Shown: positions 1-7,045 of the stretch, in pieces
Layout of the letters: every line of letters starts with the position of its first letter
Position numbering within the stretch: position 1 is the stretch's first letter
Program-made: the position numbers and the translations under genes
Source: Bacteroidota bacterium
GTDB lineage: Bacteria; Bacteroidota; Bacteroidia; Chitinophagales; Chitinophagaceae
Length of the DNA: 52,989 bases
Reading direction: 5' to 3'
NCBI GenBank assembly: GCA_947451115.1
Contig: CANFXV010000016.1
Span: 1 to 52,989 of the forward strand
Notes under the pieces: generated by a model
What the model was told of the DNA's origin: nothing
Databases searched by the model: none
What the model saw: only the letters and a program-made list of their open reading frames with translations

Positions 1-66
1 TAAAATGCCACCTGCAGAAAATGCAATAGCGGCAATTAACAAGGCAATTAATGAAATAGCACCCAT
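1..66 (-). CDS. Partial CDS, N-terminus of an unidentified membrane protein
   Basis: A minus-strand frame opens with ATG at 64-66 and runs off the left edge after 22 codons. It reads MGAISLIALLIAAIAFSAGG followed by I and L, an almost uninterrupted hydrophobic stretch that would be a membrane anchor or signal peptide. Too little is visible to name a family. The start is the only ATG in this frame close to a plausible upstream region, and a 14-bp palindrome lies 54 bp upstream. Confidence 0.4.
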   Translation of the reverse strand, partial: MGAISLIALLIAAIAFSAGGIL

Positions 67-119
67 AGTAAATTAGGTATAAAAAATGATGCTGTAAAGT
101 AGCAATAAAACGGCTAATA

Positions 120-133
120 ATTACCTAGGTAAT
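120..133. promoter_or_regulatory. 14-bp perfect palindrome, candidate operator
   Basis: ATTACCTAGGTAAT reads identically on both strands. It sits between the end of the TonB receptor gene (stop at 228) and the start of the partial membrane gene (66), in the upstream region of the latter. A palindrome with no spacer suggests a dimeric DNA-binding protein rather than an RNA hairpin. The rest of the 67-227 gap shows no other clear element. Confidence 0.3.
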
Positions 134-227
134 CCACATATAATCCACGCTTTAGGGCATTTTGTTCAACTAAGCGTATAGGTCTGATATTTATCATCCT
201 TTGTTTAGTGAAACTTGAGGGAAATCA

Positions 228-2585
228 TTAAAATTTATAAGAAAAACTGCTGCCAAAAGTACTTGGATCGCCTAAATGAACTGCGCCAAAATCATACCCA
301 TAGGAGATAAATTTGGTACCAGTAATATTTTTTGCCCAAAAATGAAGTCCCATTTTATTGTATTCAATACCAGTTTTCAAATTTAATAATTGATAGGGGG
401 ATTGCTCAATAGTATTGGCTAAATCAAAATAAGTAGTTCCTATGTATTTCCATTCCGCCCTTGCCATTAGGTTCAAATTTTTAGCCACAGGATAAGTATA
501 TTGAACGGCTAATAAAGAAGTAGTAGCAGGAGTGAAAATTGGATGTTTGCCAGCTAAATTTACGCTTTCCCCTTGTGCCGCTAAATCCAATTGATCAAAT
601 TTTGCATTGGTAGCGCCAAATGAATATTGTAACAATAAACCTTTTGCAGGCAAGGCAAATAGCTCTGCCTCCATTCCCTTGCTTGTTAATTGGCCTGTAT
701 TTTTTGTAATGGTAATAGCGTCAGGCAAAACTAAACTTGGCACTTGCGCGTCTGTTATTTTAGCATAAAACAAAGCGATATTTACAATTAATTTATTATT
801 GAACCAATTGTTTTTAATACCTGTTTCAAAGTTATTGCTGTACTCTGGCAAATAGCTTAAAAGTGGCGGCTGTGAAGGATCTGAGGCAAGTGGAGATAGT
901 CCACCAGCTCTAAATCCTCTGCTATAATTACCATACCATAAACTATTATTATTAACTTGAAAGTCTAAGGAAAGTTTTGGAGATAAAGCATTGAAATGGG
1001 TGCGACCCAAAGTATCCGATCTGGTAATGTATTGATCTGTACTAGGATCATGTTGGTATGTGCCTAAAACAGACTCAGATTGATTTTCATAATCATTTCT
1101 TAACCCTAGTGTAATGTTTAATTGGTTGCTTATAGCATAAGTAGCTTGACCATACAAAGCGAATCCTTTTTTAAGGGTGGTACTTACACTTGTGGTGCTA
1201 AACAAGGAATCTCCAATCATCATCAAATTGGCATCCATTCCAAAACGAGTAGTTTGTTTGACTGGTGCATCTTGATAAAACAAGAAAGCGCCAGCAGTCC
1301 ATTTGAATTTATTATTGCTGGCGTTGTTGCTCGTAAATTTAAAATCCTGGGTAAGTACTTTTATATTGTTCCACTTTGTGCCATAATTATTGATAATTGA
1401 AATAGCATCAATGGGGGAGAAATCACCGTCAATTGGCGTAGTATAATAACGATAATTTTGTTGGTAGGCAGTTTGGCTATTAAAATTAAAGTCATTGCCC
1501 GCATAGTGAATAGACAAGCTGGTATTGGTAGTCTTGTCCTTCATGGTAGTAGTTGCATTCTGATTTAAGTGGTAAGGGTTGCTCATGGCATCCTCTACTC
1601 CAAAAACCAAAGGAAAGGGTCCTTGGTTTTCATTCGCAAGGTGTTTGAAATTTAAATTGATATCCCAACGATTGCTCAATTGATATCTTAAAAAATAATT
1701 TCCTGAAATACCGTTTTGATTGTCATAACTGCTATGGGCAAAATCATTGGTATAAAAGCCATCTCTTTTATTAGATAATAAAGAGGCGCCAAAAAATAAT
1801 TTATCTTTTAGTAATGGGGTTTTAATTCCAGCGGAAATTCTTTGTTGATTGTAATTGCCTATACTTATGTCTGCAAATCCAGTAGTTGTATTTGTGGGTT
1901 GCTTGGTAATAATATTAATCACTCCGCCCATGGCATTTCTTCCGTAAAGGGTTCCTTGTGGTCCACGAAGCACTTCAATTCTTTCAATGTCGAACAAGGT
2001 AGGAATATAGGTGTCCAAACTAAATTGGTTAACACCATCTATATAGGTGGCCACCGTAGGATCGTAAGAACTAGTGGCAATGCCCCTTACAGAAGTTACA
2101 TCACGTGCATCTCCAGGGTCGGCGCTATATAAATTGGGAATGATACCAGTAATTTCTTTGGTATTCCATAAACCAAATGCATTCACTTGTTTTGCATTTA
2201 GAGCGGTAATGCTGGAAGGAATTTTTTGCAATAGCTCTTCTTTTTTTTCTGCAGTTACCACTAACTCGTCCAAAGTTTTAGTCGATTCAATTAAAGTAAA
2301 ATTTGATTCATTATTATTTTTATTTATCTGAATGCTTGGATGAATGGAAGCAAAATTAATATGATTGATTTCTAGCTGATAATTACCTTGGCTTGGAAAA
2401 TTTATTTTGAAATTGCCATTCTTATCTGAAATGGAATGAATATTAGAATTCAAAACTGAAATTGAAGCATTGGTCACTGGCGCGTTGGTTACACTAGTAA
2501 TTTTACCAGTAAATAGAATTTGACTTTGAGCACTTAAATGCAATAAACCAATCAATAAAAATAAAATAGAAAACTGTTTGATCAT
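228..2585 (-). CDS. TonB-dependent outer-membrane receptor
   Basis: This encodes a 785-residue outer-membrane receptor that would import a ligand using TonB energy. From the chosen start it has a signal peptide (residues 1-20), a carboxypeptidase-regulatory-like beta domain (about 28-100), a TonB-box-like stretch LDELVVTA (105-112), a plug domain with the motif IERIEVLRGPQGTLYGRNAM, and a C-terminal barrel ending in aromatic F (SYKF). The frame is open 28 codons further upstream, but I chose ATG at 2583-2585. Only that start gives a proper signal peptide, and a TATATTTG promoter box lies at 2624-2631, inside the longer version. The ligand is unknown; the plug resembles siderophore/iron-complex receptors. 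No ligand-processing genes flank it. Confidence 0.9.
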   Translation of the reverse strand: MIKQFSILFLLIGLLHLSAQSQILFTGKITSVTNAPVTNASISVLNSNIHSISDKNGNFKINFPSQGNYQLEINHINFASIHPSIQINKNNNESNFTLIESTKTLDELVVTAEKKEELLQKIPSSITALNAKQVNAFGLWNTKEITGIIPNLYSADPGDARDVTSVRGIATSSYDPTVATYIDGVNQFSLDTYIPTLFDIERIEVLRGPQGTLYGRNAMGGVINIITKQPTNTTTGFADISIGNYNQQRISAGIKTPLLKDKLFFGASLLSNKRDGFYTNDFAHSSYDNQNGISGNYFLRYQLSNRWDINLNFKHLANENQGPFPLVFGVEDAMSNPYHLNQNATTTMKDKTTNTSLSIHYAGNDFNFNSQTAYQQNYRYYTTPIDGDFSPIDAISIINNYGTKWNNIKVLTQDFKFTSNNASNNKFKWTAGAFLFYQDAPVKQTTRFGMDANLMMIGDSLFSTTSVSTTLKKGFALYGQATYAISNQLNITLGLRNDYENQSESVLGTYQHDPSTDQYITRSDTLGRTHFNALSPKLSLDFQVNNNSLWYGNYSRGFRAGGLSPLASDPSQPPLLSYLPEYSNNFETGIKNNWFNNKLIVNIALFYAKITDAQVPSLVLPDAITITKNTGQLTSKGMEAELFALPAKGLLLQYSFGATNAKFDQLDLAAQGESVNLAGKHPIFTPATTSLLAVQYTYPVAKNLNLMARAEWKYIGTTYFDLANTIEQSPYQLLNLKTGIEYNKMGLHFWAKNITGTKFISYGYDFGAVHLGDPSTFGSSFSYKF

Positions 2586-2623
2586 TGGGTAATTTATTAG
2601 GGGTAATTTTTTTTTTGCGCATG

Positions 2624-2631
2624 CAAATATA
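2624..2631 (-). promoter_or_regulatory. -7 promoter box (TATATTTG) of the TonB receptor gene
   Basis: An exact match to the Bacteroidota -7 consensus TAnnTTTG, 38 nt before the ATG at 2585. The -33 TTTG element is not obvious. It shows that the upstream in-frame ATG (2669) would not be transcribed from this promoter. Confidence 0.6.
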
Positions 2632-2654
2632 GACCCAAATAAATCTATTTGGTC
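2632..2654. promoter_or_regulatory. Inverted repeat abutting the TonB receptor promoter
   Basis: On the minus strand GACCAAATA and TATTTGGGTC face each other across a 4-nt spacer. It is a 9-bp inverted repeat with one bulged G. It occupies the interval directly upstream of the -7 box, where a repressor would block RNA polymerase. A metal- or nutrient-responsive operator is a reasonable inference for a TonB receptor, but the site resembles no consensus I can name with confidence. Confidence 0.35.
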
Positions 2655-2687
2655 TATATTATACTCCAATTATGATAAATGGCGGCT

Positions 2688-3539
2688 TTACACAATCACA
2701 TTCAGTGCTAAAGGACTTATTGAAATTTTTAGTAATTCGTTATCGGTTAAAAGATTTTCACCATCAACATGAATGGGTGCGTTTTTTGCATAATGTATGC
2801 TTGCATGGGTGCATGCTTGGAAATGGACATTTTTAGAATGATGTATGTTTTTTTTAAATAACCTTACTGCTAATATAGCTGCTTCTAATTTATTTAATAA
2901 ACCAATTTTCACTAATTCCAGTTGTCCGTCTTGAATATTGGAGAAGGGTGAAATAAAAGCATCATTCCCAAATTGATTGGCATTGGCAATACTTAAGGAG
3001 AAAACTTTTTCTGAAGTTCCTTCGTTTATGCTTACTTGAATAGGTTGGTATTTAAAAAGGGTAAATAAGGTAGCCTTTATATAATTGATCAAGCCTCGGC
3101 CTTTACCACCCGCAAAGCGATGTGCCACCGCAGCATCAAAACCAATGCCCGCAGTACAGAAAAAAGGTTTGTTGTTGATATAACCCACATCTATTTTAAT
3201 GGAAGCGCCTACTAATACTTTTTGAAATGCCTTTTTATAATTGAGTGGAATGTTTAAATGTCTTGCTAATCCATTGCCAGACCCAAGCGGAATGATACCC
3301 AAAGGAATGCTTGTTCCAACTAATACGGAGGCCACTTCATTGATCGTTCCGTCGCCACCGACTGCAATGATTTTTGTTGCACCTTGTGCTATTGCTTTTT
3401 TTGTAAAATCCTTAGCTTCCAATGGTTTAGTCGTCTCCCAAATTATTACATTAGGAATCGCATGCATGGTTTTTAACCATAGCTTTTTTTGCGCTTCATT
3501 TATAACACCTGCATTTGGATTGTAGATAAAGTGAATCAT
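2688..3539 (-). CDS. Diacylglycerol/lipid kinase family protein (DagK/YegS-like)
   Basis: A 283-residue soluble kinase of the diacylglycerol/sphingosine kinase catalytic superfamily, expected to phosphorylate a membrane lipid such as diacylglycerol with ATP. The nucleotide-binding loop GGDGT is at residues 61-65, followed by LGIIPLGSGNGLARHLNIP and, near the C-terminus, IHVDGE; these are the family hallmarks. The length is typical. I start at ATG 3537-3539 rather than the in-frame TTG at 3546-3548, because the TTG overlaps an exact -7 box (TAATTTTG, 3546-3553). It is divergent from the small membrane protein at 3629. The actual lipid substrate cannot be read from sequence. Confidence 0.85.
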   Translation of the reverse strand: MIHFIYNPNAGVINEAQKKLWLKTMHAIPNVIIWETTKPLEAKDFTKKAIAQGATKIIAVGGDGTINEVASVLVGTSIPLGIIPLGSGNGLARHLNIPLNYKKAFQKVLVGASIKIDVGYINNKPFFCTAGIGFDAAVAHRFAGGKGRGLINYIKATLFTLFKYQPIQVSINEGTSEKVFSLSIANANQFGNDAFISPFSNIQDGQLELVKIGLLNKLEAAILAVRLFKKNIHHSKNVHFQACTHASIHYAKNAPIHVDGENLLTDNELLKISISPLALNVIV

Positions 3540-3545
3540 GAGCAA

Positions 3546-3553
3546 CAAAATTA
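3546..3553 (-). promoter_or_regulatory. -7 promoter box (TAATTTTG) of the lipid kinase gene
   Basis: An exact TAnnTTTG match on the minus strand ending 6 nt before the ATG at 3539. Transcription starting a few bases after the box would give a leaderless or nearly leaderless mRNA. Confidence 0.6.
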
Positions 3554-3628
3554 TTTAATAAAAATCATATTTGAAATATTATTACCTGAATGAAAGGCTT
3601 TATTGATTAAAAATTGGTAATTTAGAGT

Positions 3629-4162
3629 GTGAAAAAAGTAATCACTATTGGTTGTTTATTTGCTTTAGTCATTTCAATCGGTGGCTTGCCTTTGTTTTAT
3701 GTATTTCAGAAGAAAATTCATAAACAAGAGCAGTTTAAGTATATACAAAGTCATCCTCAAGAAAAGATAAAAGGCTTAATTCATTTAACAGTCAATGAGC
3801 TCCAAAAATTACCTGCTGGTTTTGACTGGGAAGAAGAAAATGTTGAATTTAGGTTCCAGGGAATGTTGTATGATATAGTAAGTATCAAAAAGACAAATGC
3901 TCAATGGATAATTACTGCAATGGCAGATAAAGTCGAAGTCTCCATTGAAAAAACAAATCAACAATTTGCGAAACAAGATCAAGAGAATCATAAAAAAGCC
4001 CAAAAATTATTTAAATGGGTTTTCACTCCCTATGTTTCTTTGAGTAATACAGCACCGACAATTATTTATGATCTTGCTTTAATACATTGTCCAATGATGA
4101 GGCAGGACATTATTCAAAGGTGGGCGGCTTCGCCTTATTTGCCACCTAAAGTGAACGCTTAA
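3629..4162 (+). CDS. Hypothetical membrane-anchored protein
   Basis: A 177-residue protein I do not recognise. It starts with GTG (3629), has one N-terminal membrane segment (about residues 5-27), then a charged region rich in Gln, Glu and Lys, with KLPAGFDWEEE near the middle and LIHCPMMRQDIIQRW near the C-terminus. The soluble part would probably face the periplasm. It ends 41 nt before the heme-type TonB receptor on the same strand, so the two are probably co-transcribed and it may be an accessory factor for that receptor; this is inference from position only. A near-match promoter box (TAATTTAG, 3618-3625) lies 3 nt before the GTG. Confidence 0.65.
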   Translation: MKKVITIGCLFALVISIGGLPLFYVFQKKIHKQEQFKYIQSHPQEKIKGLIHLTVNELQKLPAGFDWEEENVEFRFQGMLYDIVSIKKTNAQWIITAMADKVEVSIEKTNQQFAKQDQENHKKAQKLFKWVFTPYVSLSNTAPTIIYDLALIHCPMMRQDIIQRWAASPYLPPKVNA

Positions 4163-4203
4163 AATTTAAGCGGTATTTATTTTTCATTTATTTAATTATT
4201 TTT

Positions 4204-6414
4204 ATGTTTCACAACTATAAAATAGGGTTAATCGCCTTATTATTAATAACTAGTTCATCTATAAACGCACAAGTTACTGTGCAAAAAAAAGACAGTGTCA
4301 AGACTTTGTCAGAGGTAGTGGTGTATGCCAATAAATTTCCAACTGCTTCTAAAAATATAGTTCAAACCATTGGCTTGATTGCCGATAAAACTTTTATCAA
4401 TCAACAAGCCAATACTGCCGATATACTTACGAATTCTGGCCAGGTGTTTGTGCAAAAAAGTCAATTGGGTGGCGGAAGCCCTATTATTAGAGGCTTTGAG
4501 GCTAGTCGTGTTTTATTGATGGTGGATGGTATTCGTATGAATAGCGCCATTTTTAGAGCAGGCCACTTGCAAAATATTATTACGGTTGATAATATGATTT
4601 TAGATAGAGTAGAGATAAACTATGGCCCAAGTTCTACGATGTATGGTAGTGATGCATTAGGGGGAGTGGTTAATCTTTTTACAAAGAACCCCACATTGAA
4701 TACAAGTACTTCATGGAAAACAAATGGTAACCTTATATATAGATATGCCAATGGTCAAAATGAAAACAGACAGCATGTAGATATTAATATTGCCAATAAT
4801 AAATGGGCCTATTTAACCTCATTTACCAATAGTAGTTTTGGTGATTTACGCCAAGGGAATAACAGATCCACTACTTATGCAGATTTTGGAAAACGATTGT
4901 TTTATATTACTAGAGCAAATGGAGTAGACATAGCCAATGACAATAGCGCTAATGTTAACATTCAAAAAACAACAGGCTATACTCAAACTGATCTTTTACA
5001 AAAAATTATGTATAAGCCATCTGCTAATGTGGAGCATTTATTAAATATACAATTATCTAATTCTTCAAATATTAATAGATACGACCGTTTAACAGAGACA
5101 AGTAAGGATTTGCCAGTGTATAGTGAATGGTATTATGGCCCACAAGTTAGAAATATGGTTGGCTATAAATATTCAGCCTCGGCCTTGAAAGGTTATTTTC
5201 AAGTGCTCACGGTGAATACCAATTATCAGCATTTAGAAGAAAGTAGAATTAGTAGAAAATTTAAATCTAATAATAAAGATTTTAGAATTGAAAATGTAGA
5301 TATTTTTGGTCTGAACGCAGATTTATTACATAAGCAAAAAAGTGGCTATTTACATTTTGGTCTAGAGTCTTATAATGACATAGTAAAGTCAACTGCCAAT
5401 AGAAATAATATAAGTACCAATACGAATAGTGCTATTACCACTCGTTATAGTGATGGGCCAACCAATATGAACTATCAGGCAATTTATCTGCAACAAACAG
5501 AATTTCTTGATGCACATTGGGTATTAAATGACGGCATAAGATTAAATATGGTTCAATTAAATGCACAATTTAAAGACACCAGCTTAATGCATTTTCCTTT
5601 TACAGAAGCCAAACAATCCAATGCTGCTTTTACGGGGAATCTAGGACTGGCTTATAATGGAGAAGATGGGTACCGTTTAACATTTGGATTAAGTAGTGGC
5701 TTTAGGGCGCCAAATATTGATGATTTAACCAAAGTATTTGATACAAAAACAGGTTATGTTGTGGTGCCTAATAAAGATTTAAAACCAGAGTATACTTACA
5801 ATGCCGAAGTAAGCCTATCAAAAAGTTCAACGGCTTTTTCTTGGGGGGCTTCCTTGTTTTATACTTGGTTTAAAAATGCATTAGTGGCCGATAAATTTAC
5901 TTGGAATGGACAATCTAAAATTAACTATCAGGGAGTATTGAGTGATGTATATGCTACGCAGAATAAAGCTAAGGCAATAGTATATGGTTTTAATGTGAAT
6001 GGAAGAATTCGGATTATGGATAACACAGATATTGCAGGTACTTATACTTATACAAAAGGAACTTACAATGATGGCTCAAAAGAAATGCCATTAGATCATA
6101 TTCCTCCAAGCTATGGTAGAATTGGTATAAAGCATGGGAATGAAAAATGGAATGCCGAATTATTCAGTGTATTCAATGGGTGGAAGCGTATCGCTGATTA
6201 TAATTTAAATGGAGAAGACAATGAGATTTATGCCACTAAGGACGGTATGCCTAGTTGGATGACCCTTAATTTTGCTTCCTATTATAATCCTAGAAAAAAT
6301 ATAAGTGTAGGCTTTCAAATAGAAAACATTACCGACCTTAACTACAGGTATTTTGCAAGTGGAATTTCTGCTGTAGGGAGGAACTATATTTTAAGTTGTA
6401 GGCTTTCATTTTAA
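4204..6414 (+). CDS. TonB-dependent receptor, heme/hemoglobin-receptor type
   Basis: A 736-residue outer-membrane receptor with a signal peptide ending near residue 22 (INAQ), a TonB-box-like TLSEVVVYA (34-42), a plug domain, and a barrel ending in F (CRLSF). The plug segment SPIIRGFEASRVLLMVDGIR followed by MNSAIFRAGHLQN closely matches the signature of the hemoglobin/heme/transferrin receptor group, so heme or a heme protein is the likely ligand. There is no N-terminal carboxypeptidase-like domain, unlike the receptor at 228-2585. The stop overlaps the convergent marC stop by four bases (TTAA). Ligand identity is inferred. Confidence 0.85.
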   Translation: MFHNYKIGLIALLLITSSSINAQVTVQKKDSVKTLSEVVVYANKFPTASKNIVQTIGLIADKTFINQQANTADILTNSGQVFVQKSQLGGGSPIIRGFEASRVLLMVDGIRMNSAIFRAGHLQNIITVDNMILDRVEINYGPSSTMYGSDALGGVVNLFTKNPTLNTSTSWKTNGNLIYRYANGQNENRQHVDINIANNKWAYLTSFTNSSFGDLRQGNNRSTTYADFGKRLFYITRANGVDIANDNSANVNIQKTTGYTQTDLLQKIMYKPSANVEHLLNIQLSNSSNINRYDRLTETSKDLPVYSEWYYGPQVRNMVGYKYSASALKGYFQVLTVNTNYQHLEESRISRKFKSNNKDFRIENVDIFGLNADLLHKQKSGYLHFGLESYNDIVKSTANRNNISTNTNSAITTRYSDGPTNMNYQAIYLQQTEFLDAHWVLNDGIRLNMVQLNAQFKDTSLMHFPFTEAKQSNAAFTGNLGLAYNGEDGYRLTFGLSSGFRAPNIDDLTKVFDTKTGYVVVPNKDLKPEYTYNAEVSLSKSSTAFSWGASLFYTWFKNALVADKFTWNGQSKINYQGVLSDVYATQNKAKAIVYGFNVNGRIRIMDNTDIAGTYTYTKGTYNDGSKEMPLDHIPPSYGRIGIKHGNEKWNAELFSVFNGWKRIADYNLNGEDNEIYATKDGMPSWMTLNFASYYNPRKNISVGFQIENITDLNYRYFASGISAVGRNYILSCRLSF

Positions 6415-6989
6415 CGCCTCAAGGCCCCTACATTACTTGAGAATATTTTAACGGCAATAGCCAATAGAATGACTCCAAAGAATTTACGAACTGCTAGTAA
6501 GCCTCCGGGCCCTAGCAGTTTTTCTATTATGTTGAGCGATTTTAATACTGCATAAACAATTACTAAGTTTATAAGTATACCTAGTGCAATATATAATTCA
6601 TCGAAGTTCGCTTTTAAAGACATAATAGTAGTAAGGGTTCCACTACCAGCAATAATAGGAAAGGCAATAGGTACCACAGCACCTGAATGTGCATTTTTAT
6701 CGCCCTTAAAAATTTCATGACCCAATACCATTTCAAGGCCTAATAGAAATATCACAATAGAACCACCCACTGCAAAGGATTTTACATCTAAGCCCAATAC
6801 TTGCAAAAACGGTTTGCCTAGAAATAAAAATAAAATCATTAAGGCACCAGAAATAAGTGTGACTTTGAATGATTTGATGGCGCCGGATTTCTCTTTCATG
6901 GCAATTAAGAGTGGAATGGAGCCCACTATATCAATTACGGCAAACAATGTAAATATAACAGTAAGTAGTTCGTCAAAATGAAATTGCAT
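6411..6989 (-). CDS. MarC family (UPF0056) integral membrane protein
   Basis: A 192-residue, six-helix membrane protein of the MarC/UPF0056 family. Family features include the N-terminal TLFAVIDIVGSIPLL, the LGLEMVLG segment, and AFPIIAGSGTLTTI in the second half. The biochemical role of MarC is not established; the original link to multiple antibiotic resistance was not upheld. Met1 matches the usual family start. Unusually, the 15-bp terminator-like hairpin at 6990-7023 touches the ATG directly, leaving no separate ribosome-binding region. It lies downstream of the btuB-type gene on the same strand and overlaps the opposing TonB receptor gene by four bases. Confidence 0.9.
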   Translation of the reverse strand: MQFHFDELLTVIFTLFAVIDIVGSIPLLIAMKEKSGAIKSFKVTLISGALMILFLFLGKPFLQVLGLDVKSFAVGGSIVIFLLGLEMVLGHEIFKGDKNAHSGAVVPIAFPIIAGSGTLTTIMSLKANFDELYIALGILINLVIVYAVLKSLNIIEKLLGPGGLLAVRKFFGVILLAIAVKIFSSNVGALRR

Positions 6990-7023
6990 AAAAAAGCTTT
7001 GTATGAAGATACAAAGCTTTTTT
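6990..7023 (-). terminator. Perfect 15-bp hairpin with T-run between btuB-type gene and marC
   Basis: Plus-strand arms 6990-7004 (AAAAAAGCTTTGTAT) and 7009-7023 are perfectly complementary around a 4-nt loop. Read on the minus strand, as both flanking genes are, the stem ends in TTTTTT, an intrinsic terminator for the btuB-type gene 22 nt after its stop. The A and T runs make it bidirectional in form. Its last T is immediately followed by the marC ATG. Confidence 0.8.
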
Positions 7024-7045
7024 AAACTAATAAGTTATGTGTTTA

